DNA of 64,000 nucleotides from RYN-230 sp963829725. Lineage in GTDB: Bacteria; Actinomycetota; Actinomycetes; Streptosporangiales; Streptosporangiaceae. Both the position numbers and the translations under genes were made by a program. The stretch is taken from positions 186,001 to 250,000 of the forward strand of contig CAWHJW010000012.1 in the NCBI GenBank assembly GCA_963829725.1, in the 5' to 3' direction. The stretch's first letter is position 1, and each line of letters opens with the position of its first letter. Below, in pieces: positions 52,495 through 62,632 of the stretch. The notes beneath the pieces are model-generated. The model saw only the letters and a program-made list of their open reading frames with translations, was not told where the DNA came from and did no database searches.

Positions 52495-52884
52495 CGTTGT
52501 TTCCTTGGTGGGTGGCTAAGGTTCTGCCAGGTCGCGTGCCTGGTGCCAGAGGCTGATCAGTCGGCAGGCGGGCATCCGCGGCTGGTTCCACCATCACCAG
52601 CGGCCAGCGGGTTCACCACACGCGACCGCCCACACAAAACCCACATAAACCGCCGGCCCGCCCACACAGCCGCGGCGGTGGCCGACCTGGGCGCGGATCG
52701 GGACCGCGCGGGTTCGATAGGCCAGGCGGGATCCGGCGGGCCGGCGCCGGGCGGTGCGGCAGCGGTTTCGCGGCTGGCTAGTGCTGGCGGGCTAGCTGGG
52801 GTGATCGGGTCTGCGTAGGCTTTGAGCCTGGGTCCGGTCGGTGCCGTTAGTGGGCGCGGGCGGGTCTTGAGGGGCGTGGGGGCG

Positions 52885-55404
52885 GTGGCGGAGCAGCCTG
52901 GACTGGAGTTCGCGGGGTTGCTGCGGCAACTGCGGGCAGCGGCCGGGCTGACCCAGGAGGAACTGGCGGAGGCGGCGGGCCTTTCCCCGCGGTCGGTCAG
53001 CGACCTGGAGCGGGGCATCCACCGCACCGCTCACAAGGACACCGCGCTGCTGCTAGCCGGTGCGCTGGGCCTGGCCGAGCCGGCGCGCGCGCTGTTCGTC
53101 GCCGCGGCCCGCGGGCACGGCCCAGCCGCCGACGCGCTGGCGGCCCGGCCGGCGGCGGCGGGAGCCGCTGCGGCGACCCGGGCGCTGCCGCGGGATATCG
53201 CCAGCTTCACTGGCCGCCAGGCCGAGCTCACGCAACTGCTGAACGCGATTGACGCGCTCGCCGCCAGTGGCGGGGTGGTGGGCATTCACGCGATCGACGG
53301 GATGGCCGGAATCGGCAAGACCACCTTCGCGGTGCACGCCGCTCATCGGCTGGCCGGGAACTTCCCGGACGGCCAGTTTTTCCTGCCGCTGCACGCCCAC
53401 ACCCCCGGCCAGCGGCCGGTCGGCCCGGCCGATGCGCTGGCCAGCCTGCTGCTGACCGCAGGAGTTGCCGCGCCGCAGATCCCTCCTGGTCTAGAGGCCC
53501 GGGCGGGACGCTGGCGCGACCAGGTGGCGGGCAAGAAGGTCTTGCTGCTGCTGGATGACGCGGCCAGCCACGAGCAGGTCCGGCCGTTGCTGCCGGGCAG
53601 CGCCGGGAGCCTGGTGCTGGTCACTAGCCGCCGTCGGCTAGCCGCGCTGGAAGACACCGCGGCCATCAGCCTCGACACCCTCTCTCCCGGAGAGGGAGCG
53701 GCGCTACTGGTACGCCTGGCCGCCCGGCCGGGCTTGGGCCCAGGTGCCGCTGGGGTGGGTGAGATTACCCAGCTGTGCGGGTACCTGCCGCTGGCGATCG
53801 GAATGCTGGCCAGCCAACTGCACCATCACCCGGCCTGGACTACGGCCGGCCTGGCGGCCGACCTGGCCGCCGCCAAAGACCGGCTGGCGCTGATGCGGGC
53901 CGAGGACGTTTCGGTCGCGGCCGCGTTCGACCTGTCCTATCGGGAGCTGGCCGGTGATCAGCAGCGGCTGTTTCGCCGGCTCGGCCTGCACCCGGGCCCC
54001 GACATCGACGCCTACGCCGCCGCCGCCCTCGATCACACCAGCCTGGCCATCGCCCGCCGCTGCCTCGATGAGCTGTATGACCAGCACCTCATCACCGAGC
54101 CCGCCCCCGGCCGCTACCGGCTGCACGACCTGCTCCGTGAACACGCCCGCACCCTCGCCGCCGGCAACCCAGCCGAATCGGACGAAGCTATCAGTCGGCT
54201 GCTGGACTACTACCTGGACAGCGCACTCGCCGCCAGCAGGCACATCACCACCCCGATGACCCCCACCCGGCCTTTGCCGGCTGGCCGGCGGCCCGACCGC
54301 ATGCCGCAGCTATCCACGCCCAGGCAGGCCGCGGCCTGGCTGGAAACCGAGCGCGCCAACCTGCACGCGGCCACCAGCTACGCCGCGGCCTGCGGGCGCT
54401 CCCAGCATGCCATTGCCATCCCCGCAGCCATGGCTGACTTCCTGGACGCCTGGGGCCACTGGGACCAGGCCGCCGCTCTCCACCAGACCGCCCTTACCGC
54501 GGCGCGCCGGGCCGGTGACCGGCCCGGCCAGGCCGGCGCGCTCACGAACTTGTGCGCTATTCAGGGGATGACCGGCGACTACCGGGCCGCCGCCGCCAGC
54601 GCGACCCAGGCACTGGCGCTCTACCGCGATCTCGGCGACCGGGCCGGCCAGGCAAACGCCCTCAACAATCTCGGCATGATCCAACGGTTGACTGGGGACC
54701 ACCAGGCCGCCACCGCCAGCTGCCGGCAGGCACTGGAGTTGTTCCGCGACCTGGGCCACCGGCACGGCCAGGGCGATGCCCTCAACCTGCTAGGTGCCCT
54801 CCAAGCGCAGGCCGGCGACTACGCTGCCGCCGCCGAAACCCTGCAGCAGGCGCTGGCGCTCTACCGGGACATTGGTCACCGGCTCGGCCAGGGCTACACC
54901 CTCGTCAATCTCGGTAGAGTGCAGCGCCTGACCGGCGACTATCCGGCCGCCGCCGCCAGCCAGCGGCGGGCGCTGAAGCTATACCGCGGCCTCGGCGACC
55001 GGGAAGACCAGGCCTACGCTCTCAACGAGCTCGGCGTCCTCCAGCGGCTGACCGGGAATCACCGGGATGCCGCCACCAGCCACCGGCAGGCGCTGGAGTT
55101 GTTCCGCGAATTTAGCGCACGGCTCGGCCAGGCCGAAGCGCTGAACAACCTCGGCGAGCTGCTGTCCCAGACCACCGACAGCCAGCAAGCCCGCGAACAT
55201 CATGCCCGGGCCCTCGCCATCGCCCGCGAGCTGGGCGCCCCCCACGAAGAAGCACGCGCCCTGGAAGGCATCGGCCACTGCCACCTCCAGGATGGCAACC
55301 CCCGCCGGGGCGCCGCCCAGCTGCGGCAGGCACTCACGATCTACCTGCGCATCGGAGCCCTCGACGCCCAGCGCGTCGAAGAAACCCTCCGCAACCTCAG
55401 GTAG
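52885..55404 (+). CDS. HTH-NB-ARC-TPR (STAND) regulator
   Basis: An 839-residue signalling ATPase. An XRE helix-turn-helix opens the protein (LRQLRAAAGLTQEELAEAAG, LSPRSVSDLERG). An NB-ARC domain follows, with P-loop GMAGIGKTTFAVHAA, Walker B KKVLLLLDDAA, sensor LVTSRRRLAAL and GLPL-like GYLPLAIGML. The second half is about seven tetratricopeptide repeats (RAGDRPGQAGALTNL, LGDRAGQANALNNLG, LGHRHGQGDALNLLG and so on). STAND proteins oligomerise when the TPR sensor binds a ligand. I chose the GTG at 52885; GTG 52876 is also possible but too close to GAGGGG. It faces away from three small genes and may control them. Confidence 0.88.
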   Translation: MAEQPGLEFAGLLRQLRAAAGLTQEELAEAAGLSPRSVSDLERGIHRTAHKDTALLLAGALGLAEPARALFVAAARGHGPAADALAARPAAAGAAAATRALPRDIASFTGRQAELTQLLNAIDALAASGGVVGIHAIDGMAGIGKTTFAVHAAHRLAGNFPDGQFFLPLHAHTPGQRPVGPADALASLLLTAGVAAPQIPPGLEARAGRWRDQVAGKKVLLLLDDAASHEQVRPLLPGSAGSLVLVTSRRRLAALEDTAAISLDTLSPGEGAALLVRLAARPGLGPGAAGVGEITQLCGYLPLAIGMLASQLHHHPAWTTAGLAADLAAAKDRLALMRAEDVSVAAAFDLSYRELAGDQQRLFRRLGLHPGPDIDAYAAAALDHTSLAIARRCLDELYDQHLITEPAPGRYRLHDLLREHARTLAAGNPAESDEAISRLLDYYLDSALAASRHITTPMTPTRPLPAGRRPDRMPQLSTPRQAAAWLETERANLHAATSYAAACGRSQHAIAIPAAMADFLDAWGHWDQAAALHQTALTAARRAGDRPGQAGALTNLCAIQGMTGDYRAAAASATQALALYRDLGDRAGQANALNNLGMIQRLTGDHQAATASCRQALELFRDLGHRHGQGDALNLLGALQAQAGDYAAAAETLQQALALYRDIGHRLGQGYTLVNLGRVQRLTGDYPAAAASQRRALKLYRGLGDREDQAYALNELGVLQRLTGNHRDAATSHRQALELFREFSARLGQAEALNNLGELLSQTTDSQQAREHHARALAIARELGAPHEEARALEGIGHCHLQDGNPRRGAAQLRQALTIYLRIGALDAQRVEETLRNLR

Positions 55405-56074
55405 CAAGACAACCCAGCCCGTAGCGCCAGCAACATAGCCTGGCCAGGAGGCAGCTTGACGTACCCGGGACGGAGGTGCCCGCCGACATGGCGAGTTTCT
55501 CCGCCGTGCCAGTTTGTGAAGGAGCCAGAACGACGCGATCTGCGCACCTCAGCGGATGATCGCCAAGGAGCCACCACCGCTCCTAACGGCGGTTATCTGG
55601 AGCCGTCCCTGTCTGTGCCGGGTCGGATCAGGACGTCTGCGGCGTTGACATGGAGCCGCCGAAGAACCTTCACCGTGGCAGCCACTTAGTTCGAAAAGCA
55701 TCAGCAACAAGGAGATTTGCACAGGGACTGCGGCGGAGACACTGTCGAGATAATGCATCCATCAGGGGGCAGCACTGTACAAAACACCTGCGGCGGTTAC
55801 AGCGAGGACACCCAGATTCGGGCTCCAGATAACGGCAGGACTGTGCGCGGCTGCCGTCAGTGAGTTGGTAACTCCTGCGATCGGCTCAGCCGACACGAGC
55901 TCCCTGCGGTCGCGTCACCACTGGCGCCCTCGACTGCTCGGCTGGCCTACTGGATGGGATCCTCGCGTGCACGGTCGGTGCCCTGGCCGCGCACCTCAAC
56001 ACCGGTAGGCCGCTGGCGAGGTGCCCGCCGATGGCGGGTCCTTTTCCAGCGGCCCCCGGTCCGAACCCCGCGGG
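55405..56074. other. No gene seen; may hold the 3' part of the second intron
   Basis: About 670 bases. No protein frame is convincing. The part next to 56075, read on the minus strand, has a stem GGCCGCTGG/CCAGCGGCC enclosing CCCGCC-ATC-GGCGGG (56013-56063) and may belong to the ribozyme of the adjacent group II intron. I could not identify a standard domain V. Confidence 0.45.
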
Positions 56075-57865
56075 CTAGTTTCCCAGCACGAGGCTCTCCA
56101 GCGATTGCGCCGTGGCGGCGGTAGGGTGCCCGTGGTGGATGGCCTGGTGGCAGGGACTGCAGACCACGAGGGTCTTTCTGCGCATCTGGGCCATGAGTTG
56201 CGCCCACCTGGGCTGCGGCCGTCCCGGCTGGGTGAGATCGGCGAGTTTGCGGACCTGGTGGACTTCCACGTCAGTCCGTGTTTCGCACCACTCGCACCGT
56301 CGCGTGCAGAGCCGTTGGATCAGCTCTTTGCGGCGGATGGGCGGGTCGGGAAGACGGTCGGTGATGACCGCCTTTTTCTGCCGTTTCAGTGGAATGCCAC
56401 CGAACCGTACGGCCAGTGGTTTCCTGCCCTCTCGTTCGACGCGGGCCTCGAAGCAGGTGCGCGGCCCGTGCGGTGTGGTGATGGTGGCCCGGTGTTTTCG
56501 GGCCATCGCCGTCACGGTCGAGCGGTGCTTGGCGGCCAGTGTTTTGAGCAGCGAGGTCTCGGCGGCCCAGCGCAGCCGGATCAGCCGGAAGACATCACTG
56601 GCGAGCAGGTAGTACTGGACGATGCCCCGGTACTCTGCGCCGTAAGTGCTGATGATCAGTGTGTCGGGCAGATTCATCAGCGCGGCGCGCCGCCCGGGTT
56701 TGCCGTGCGTGAGATACGGGGCGCACTTGGCCTTGATCACTGCCCGGGGGACGCGCAGCCGGATGACGCCGTTAACTGATGGGCGGTCGTGGCTGTGCTG
56801 GACAGTGATTTCGTAGCCGAGGAAGGACGCTGCCTGGGTGCGGGCGTGCGTGATCAGGGTCTTGTCCTCGTTGAGTTCCAGCTTGAGGTCTTCGCGCAGG
56901 AACTCCGCGAGGCGGGTTTTGATCTGCTCGGCTTCGGCCTTGGGTCCGGTGAACCCGAGGAGGTGATCATCGGCGTACCGGATATATCTGAGCCTCCGGT
57001 ACCGGGGGTCACGCGGGTCTCCGCGTGGGGTGCCGCGCCGCTGCGCGCGCAGCTGCCGCACCGCGGCGCGGTCACCGCGCCGGAAGGCCTTCCCCATCGC
57101 TCTGGTCACCTTGCCGTATTCAGGGTTTATCACCCTGACGGCACCCCGGGTGTATTCCGGGATCAGGACTGTCTCAGCGAACTTATCCAGCCTGTCCAGG
57201 TAGATATTGGAGAGGATTGGTGACACCACCGCGCCTTGCGGGCAGCCGCTCAGCGTCTGGTGGTACTGCCAGTCCTCCAGGTACCCGGCTTTCAGCATGT
57301 TGCGCATGAGCCGCAGGAACCGGTTATCGTGAATCTTCTCCGCCAGGATCCGGACCATTATCTCGTGGCCCAAAGACCCGAAGCAATCGGAGATGTCTCC
57401 CTCAATGAACCAGGTCGTCCCGGACCAGACGTCTTCCACTTCGCGTAATGCGGTGTGGCAGCCCCGGCCGGGACGGAAACCGTGGGACCGGCCAGAAAAC
57501 TGAGGCTCGTAATACGCTTCCAGCAGGAGGCGGATCACTTCGCCGACGAGTTTATCTGACCAGGATGGCAGGCCGAGCGGCCTGAGCTTGCCGCTCTTCT
57601 TCGGGATGTAAACCCGCCTGGCTGGCTGGAACCGGTAGCGCTCGTGGCGCAGTGCATCGATGATGCGCCCGGCCTTGGCCGCCGACATGCCGTCCGCGGT
57701 TTCCCCATCTGCCCCGGGCGTCATCGCGCCATGGTTGGCGTAGATGCGCCCCCAGGCCAGCCCGTACAGGCTGGGGTTGAACAGTTGCCGGTACAGTTCT
57801 GTGCACGGCAGGCCGCGCCTGCCGCGTTCACGGAGGACATTCAGCACAGTTTCGGCGTTCTGCAT
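56075..57865 (-). CDS. ltrA: Group II intron reverse transcriptase/maturase with HNH domain (second lineage)
   Basis: A 596-residue intron protein. It starts MQNAETVLNVLRERGRRGLP and LYRQLFNPSLYGLAWGRIYA, a different lineage from the one at 39670. Reverse-transcriptase blocks: ARRVYIPKKSGKLRPLGLPS, HGFRPGRGCHTAL, TWFIEGDISDCFGSL, GCPQGAVVSPILSNIYLDRL and the catalytic RYIRYADDHLLGF. A maturase domain follows, then a C-terminal HNH zinc domain (CEWCETRTDVEVHQ ... LVVCSPCHQAIHHGH). Catalytic residues are intact. Confidence 0.93.
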   Translation of the reverse strand: MQNAETVLNVLRERGRRGLPCTELYRQLFNPSLYGLAWGRIYANHGAMTPGADGETADGMSAAKAGRIIDALRHERYRFQPARRVYIPKKSGKLRPLGLPSWSDKLVGEVIRLLLEAYYEPQFSGRSHGFRPGRGCHTALREVEDVWSGTTWFIEGDISDCFGSLGHEIMVRILAEKIHDNRFLRLMRNMLKAGYLEDWQYHQTLSGCPQGAVVSPILSNIYLDRLDKFAETVLIPEYTRGAVRVINPEYGKVTRAMGKAFRRGDRAAVRQLRAQRRGTPRGDPRDPRYRRLRYIRYADDHLLGFTGPKAEAEQIKTRLAEFLREDLKLELNEDKTLITHARTQAASFLGYEITVQHSHDRPSVNGVIRLRVPRAVIKAKCAPYLTHGKPGRRAALMNLPDTLIISTYGAEYRGIVQYYLLASDVFRLIRLRWAAETSLLKTLAAKHRSTVTAMARKHRATITTPHGPRTCFEARVEREGRKPLAVRFGGIPLKRQKKAVITDRLPDPPIRRKELIQRLCTRRCEWCETRTDVEVHQVRKLADLTQPGRPQPRWAQLMAQMRRKTLVVCSPCHQAIHHGHPTAATAQSLESLVLGN

Positions 57866-58406
57866 TACGCATACCTCCCTGTTCTTAAAACGTCCATCGC
57901 CTGGCCCCCTTTGCCCTGCAGGCGGTGTTACCGCCCTCCCTGGCAGGTCGTTACTCCTGCGACTACTACGGGGCCTCTGTCACCATAGGGCTCGCGCCCC
58001 GTAGGTGATCCCGCGTTCATCCCTGTTATACGTGACAGCGTGACGTAGGCTCCCCTTTCATCTCCTTGAATGCCCTCACTGGGCATCGCCCCGCATCCCG
58101 GAGGGTGCTCTGGCCCCGCGGTGATGCCAGCGCAGGATGCGGCACCGGTTTCAGGCGTCTTTCCGGCGGGTGCTCATTTTCACCTGCTGGAGATTAGGGT
58201 TCAGGCAATCCAGCTTTAGCCATATCACGCGGGTCCCGTAACGCGCCGTCCCATACGCCGGGGCACGGCCGTTACTTTCCTGGCATGCTATTGTTCCCTT
58301 CCGGTTTCCCGTCCAGGTTAGCCATCAGACCCAGGAACCTCCCTTCGAGTCCCTCCCGGCTGAGCCGGGGATACAACAGGGCGCCTCGCGGCGCAGTCGC
58401 GGCATG
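57866..58406 (-). ncRNA. 5' ribozyme region of the second group II intron
   Basis: About 540 GC-rich, stem-rich bases lie between the maturase start and the next genes, the usual size for domains I-III. On the minus strand it opens near 58406 with GCGCCGCGAGGCGCCCTGTT then GTATCCCC, resembling 5' ends of bacterial group II introns. Exact boundaries cannot be fixed by eye. Confidence 0.6.
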
Positions 58407-58527
58407 TGCGCCAGTTGCGGTGAGCGATAAGCCTCAAGTGACGGAAGTACTGGCCGCGGAACCGGCGCCGCACTGCTTCGATGCGGACGAAATCGGGATC
58501 CGCTGGCGGCGCACGGCCTGCACCCAG

Positions 58528-58983
58528 TCAGTCTGCCCGGTCCAGGCCGCCCCGGACAAGGGCAGCTGCCTGGTCAAGCTCGGCCCGGCCGGTTATCGCT
58601 GACCCACGCTCGATCCGGAACCCGTCGCCCGGTGTCCTCGGCAGCACGTGCAGGTGGATATGCATGACTTCCTGCCCGGCGACCTCGCCGTCGGGGACGA
58701 AGAGGTTGACTCCCTCGCACGGCAGACCTGAGCGTCGGATGGCTCCCGCCAGCCGCTGCCCCACGGCGAACATCGCCGCGCCGAGCCGCTCGTCCAGGTC
58801 GGCAAGGCGTGCGGCGTGGGCCCGTGGCACTACCAGCAGGTGGCCGGCATTGATCGGGCGCAGGTCCATGAAGGCGAAGACCCCGGCATCAAAGTAGACC
58901 ACGCTGGCCGGTTCCCGGCCGTCCACGATCTGGCAGAAGACGCACGTCGCTCGCGGTGATTCGTCAGCAGGCACGGCTCTCAT
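58528..58983 (-). CDS. HIT-family nucleotide hydrolase
   Basis: A 151-residue member of the histidine-triad superfamily. CVFCQIVDGREPASVVYFD with the zinc-type CxxC, FMDLRPINAGHLLVVPRAH, and the triad HIHLHVLPR are all present. Such proteins hydrolyse AMP-linked or dinucleoside polyphosphate substrates. The start is placed at the ATG at 58983; the frame is open further upstream. It is divergent from the YCII-like gene. A short plus-strand frame (58420-58602) overlaps its end and is probably not real. Confidence 0.9.
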   Translation of the reverse strand: MRAVPADESPRATCVFCQIVDGREPASVVYFDAGVFAFMDLRPINAGHLLVVPRAHAARLADLDERLGAAMFAVGQRLAGAIRRSGLPCEGVNLFVPDGEVAGQEVMHIHLHVLPRTPGDGFRIERGSAITGRAELDQAAALVRGGLDRAD

Positions 58984-59298
58984 TATCCGTGCACGCCGTG
59001 GTGCGCTGTCCAGGGCTGGCACCCAGCGTGCGGCCAAACCGCCTGAAATTCGCCGTGGTTACTTCATCGTCGCCGCAAATCCTGGCGGTCCCCGCCGGGT
59101 CTGTCACGGAGGAGACAGTGACGAAGCAGCAGGCGACCGTGCCGCGGCCGGTCAGCACGACGGCCGACCGCAGGGCGAGGGCGCAGCAGAGGTCCCATGA
59201 GAATTTTCTTCTGGCAGAGCGTCAGATCCGGAGCAAGGCGTTCGTCTACAAGTCAACAGGCGGCCGAAGCAGGCCGCCGGGGCAAGAGGAGTCATGGG

Positions 59299-59664
59299 AT
59301 GACGCGATACCTGATCTCGTTCGGTGCCCACGCGATGGACCACATCCCCGACGAGGAGATGCCCGCCGTGGCCAAGGCCTCGCACGAGGTGGTCCAACAG
59401 GCCATCAACGCCGGCGTGTGGGTTTTCGGCGGCGGACTGGAAAACCAGAAGGCGAGCATCGTGGCCACCGACGGGACGGTCACCGACGGCCCGTACCCGG
59501 AGGCCATCGGCGGACTCTGTGTCGTCGAGGTGCCCTCACACAAGGAGGCGCTGGAATGGGCTGCCAAGACCGCCAGCGCCTGCCGCTGCGCGGTAGAGGT
59601 CTGGGAGTTCATGCCCGACCCCGAAACCGACGAGATGCTCCGCCAGGCAGATAGCCGACGGTGA
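59299..59664 (+). CDS. YCII-related (DGPF domain) protein
   Basis: A 121-residue protein of the YCII/DGPF family (dimeric ferredoxin-like fold). The signature is VTDGPYPEAIGGLCVVEVPS, preceded by GVWVFGGGLENQ. AAKTASACRCAVEVWEFMPD is the last strand. The start is the ATG at 59299, since AAGAGGAG lies at good spacing. Family members often sit beside ECF sigma factors; none is here. The biochemical role is unknown. Confidence 0.88.
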   Translation: MTRYLISFGAHAMDHIPDEEMPAVAKASHEVVQQAINAGVWVFGGGLENQKASIVATDGTVTDGPYPEAIGGLCVVEVPSHKEALEWAAKTASACRCAVEVWEFMPDPETDEMLRQADSRR

Positions 59665-60108
59665 CTCCCGGCGACGTCTGATCGAAGGCGACCCGCCACG
59701 CTAGAGCAGGACCTGCCTTGGCGGCGGTCTGGCGACGCGGGTCTGCGCATCGACCTGAACTGAGGACGCGCAGCAGCCACCCCTGGGATCAGGCGTGAAG
59801 CCCACTCCTGTGCCTGACCGGGATCCCGCAACCACTGATCGCCCAGTGGAGCAACAGCCAGGCCCGTCGCGGCGAGCGTGCCCGCTCATGCAGATCCGGA
59901 CGACATCGCACACAGATCGACCTGATCGGCTGCCCCCGGCCGGTGATCACTGAAGAGCCGTCACGCGCACCGAACGGCGGTTCGCGCACTTGACCTGGGG
60001 TACGCGTCGGCACGTTCGGTAACGGCGTCGATCGACCGACCAGCTGGACTGTCGGCTTTGCGCTGCCGGTGGCAATCGCGGCGCTAGCGGGAGACCTGCC
60101 GGGTGTGG
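59665..60108. other. Intergenic, no gene seen
   Basis: About 440 bases between two convergent genes. No frame, RNA or strong repeat stands out. Confidence 0.45.
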
Positions 60109-60623
60109 TTACGGGCGCCCGGGGATCACCTGGGGGGTGAGCTGTTCGATGTCATGGCGGGCGCGCAGCTCGGCGATCGCCGCGTCCAGCGGGCTCGTTG
60201 CGCTGGCGGCGAGCTCGGCGAGTTCCCTTTGATAGTGCTCGTGGCCGGAGGGGAAACCAGGAAGATCATGCGGGCCGGGCCGGGGCCCGGGTTGGCGAAC
60301 GCGTGCGGGCAGCCGCGCGGGACATACATCATGCTGCCCGGCCCGCCGCGGGCCACCGTGGCCCCGGTGTGCGACTGCCAGCTCTGCCAGTTGCCCGGAG
60401 TCCGCACCCGCGGTTCGAAGGCGAGCAGGTCGAGCTGGCCGTCCAGGACATAAAACAGCTCTTCGGCGTTGCGGTGCAGGTGAGCGCCGACGTCAAGTCC
60501 CGGCCCGATGTCCGCGACCTCGAACATAGACCAGGCCTGCGAGTTCTTGTCGCCCACCTTGAGCGTCATGGCAGGCGGGACCCGCTGGCCCTCGCCAGGG
60601 CCCAGCACGAAACCATCCATCAT
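60109..60623 (-). pseudogene. Cupin-domain protein with a frameshift near its end
   Basis: The first frame gives a single-domain cupin: LDVGAHLHRNAEELFYVLDG is cupin motif 1 with metal-binding His and Glu, and VPRGCPHAFANPGPGPARMI is motif 2. Near 60250 one base is missing. The other frame then gives HEHYQRELAELAASATSPLD and ELRARHDIEQLTPQVIPGRP with a stop at 60109, a natural helical tail. The repaired length is about 171 residues. The cupin core is complete before the break, so the shifted protein might still fold. Substrate unknown. Confidence 0.8.
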
Positions 60624-61235
60624 GAACCGGATAATCCCACCGCAACAGCCCGCGTCAAGCCGCTGCCGGCAACCCGGAGATCTTCAGCATCAAAAGGCCT
60701 GCCGCAGGCCAGGCAATCAGCCCACTCCAGACGCGACATTCGGCCAGGACTGGCGCAGATGTCCCTGCACGGCCCGGCCGCGCCGATCACCCTGCCCGGC
60801 GCCGGCCCGATCGCCATCCGGCCGGGTCGCTTGCCCGGCAGGCCACCGGCCTGGCCGCGGCGGCGGGCCGGTCCCGGCAGGTACGGGCGTGCTCGTCCAC
60901 AGATCGACCGCTATTACACGGCTCCAGTCCGCCTACGTCGACGACAAGGTTCGGCGGTAGCGGCGGATACTTGCGCGCAGGCCTCGGACGAGGCCGATCA
61001 CGGGATGTGATCCGGCCTCCGGTCAGGTGCGTCAACCTGCCGAATACGAGCGTGCGACGGTACGCCGCTTGCGCGGCCAACATTGCTCGTAATAGCCAGA
61101 TCTGCGTGGCGTGGAGCTCAGCGGGATCGAGCCCGTGTCGGTTGCAGAAGGATCCTTCTGCGCCGTGACCGCGATGACCGGCGACCGGCAATGCGCACAT
61201 GTCAGGCGGCTCGGTGTGCACTTGCGATCCCCGGA
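60624..61235. other. No gene seen
   Basis: About 610 bases. A minus-strand frame continues from the methyltransferase only because that gene is frameshifted. Its translation here is Arg/Pro-rich and unlike any family. Confidence 0.5.
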
Positions 61236-62085
61236 TCAGCGTCGGCGGGCGGTCACGAGCCAGTGCCGGGGCGCGCCGGGGAGGCCGGGCGCCGGGACGG
61301 GGAAGGGCCAGCGCCCGTAGCTGGCTGCCCGGCTCACCGGGCTGGGTGACGGTGGCCTCCCAGCCGCGCTCGGCCAGGAATGCGGCTGGGTCGTCTAGGG
61401 TGCCGAGCCAGGGGGCGCCGAGCCTGGCCTGCATGTCGATCCATGGACGGGTCAGCGGGTGGGTGAGGGTGGCGGTGTTGACGATGTCGAATCCGAGCCA
61501 GCTGCCCGCGTGCGCGAGCCGGGTCACCTCGTCCAGGAGGCGGGCGATCCGTTCCCCGGGCAGGTAGAACAGGAATCCCTCTGCCAGCCAGCTGGACAAT
61601 GCCCGCGGATCGAACCCGGCGTCCAGCAAGGCGGTGGTCCACCGGCCGGTGAGATCTGCGCCGACGGCCCGGCGCGCGCAGCGGGGTTTCGCCCCGGCGC
61701 CGTCCAGGATGTCTTGCTTGCGGTCCAGGACCTCGGGTTGGTCGAGCTCGAACACCTGGACCCGGTTGGGCCAGCTCAGCCGGTACCCGCGGGTGTCCAG
61801 TCCGGCGGCCAGCAGCACGACCTGCCTGACCTCGCCGGTGCCGGTGACCCGTTGCAGGAAGTCGTCGAAGAAGCGGGCCCGGATGATCATGTCCGTCAGT
61901 GCTGGGCTCCCGGCTCGCTCCCCGAGCCAATCCTCGCCATGGGGTCCGGCCAGTGCGGCGGCCCACGGATCGTCCAGCAGGCGGTCGGGCCGGTGGGTCT
62001 CGCTGGCACGCACCGCCGCGATCCACTCGGCGGTCGCGGCCAGCGGCACGCCCGGCGAGCCTGGGTGCGCCTGTTGCTGAGGCAT
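61236..62085 (-). pseudogene. TIGR00027-type SAM methyltransferase with a late frameshift
   Basis: Typical of the actinobacterial leucine-carboxyl-methyltransferase-like family. GVPLAATAEWIAAVRASET is at the start, then RQVVLLAAGLDTRGYRLSWP (SAM-binding), FELDQPEVLDRKQ, and SSWLAEGFLFYLPGERIARL. At about 61335 the frame changes. The original end, SYGRWPFPVPAPGLPGAPRH and WLVTARRR, lies in the next frame with its stop at 61236. Repaired, it has about 283 residues, the family norm. Unrepaired, it would read through into 150 meaningless residues. The ATG at 62085 is the likely start. Confidence 0.85.
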
Positions 62086-62344
62086 CGCATTCACCCTATC
62101 CACGCGGTGAGCGGGCCTGCGTCACCACGGCGCCGGCCGGTGATCACCGATGCCGGTGCCGCTTCGTCGGCGAGAACCGTCAGCAAGGCTATCGGCTCCG
62201 GCCAGCACATCCTCGTGGGTGATTCCCCGCGCTTGTGGGGTTCTTCCCGCACGGGGCTGTGAGTGGCCGACGGTACGATCGCTCGTCGCTCTCGCCGGGT
62301 TCGATGACGAGCGGCCCCCTCCCCGCATGGCTGACCGGTCGGCG

Positions 62345-62632
62345 CTAGACCTGCCTCGGCACCGCGCCGGTCAAGGTGAACACCAAGCGCATGACCTTGT
62401 CGCCGGGATCGGCGGTGGGATCGAACATGCACGGGCCAGAGGCGGAAGTCCCTGACTGGATCAACTGCCGGTTATTGCCCTTGCCACCGCAGTCATCGTG
62501 TCCTGGCGTAGCCCTCGCGGGCAACGCGGCACCGGTGCGCCAGGATGACCCGATCTGCGCCTCATAGCTGGCTCGGGACCAGGCAGCCGCGGACGTCCAG
62601 ATCGAACCCTCTTTGTTGTCAAGTGGTCTCAC
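62345..62632 (-). pseudogene. Possible 5'-truncated gene end beside IS110
   Basis: A frame open from the IS110 boundary reads EGSIWTSAAAWSRASYEAQI, GSSWRTGAALPARATPGHDD and MRLVFTLTGAVPRQV. It looks like the C-terminal part of a protein (Cys pair in DDCGGKGN ... GPCMFDP), cut at its 5' side by the insertion sequence. Family not recognised. Confidence 0.35.

Noticed and set aside
52885..55404. A defence-type Avs/NLR immune gene
   Set aside because: The N-terminus is an XRE DNA-binding domain and not a nuclease or other effector, so a regulator is the better reading.
58420..58602. A 60-residue plus-strand gene (VSDKPQVTEVLAAEPAPHCF...)
   Set aside because: It overlaps the end of the HIT gene by 75 bases on the opposite strand, lacks a ribosome site and matches no family I know. 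It could be a fragment next to the intron.
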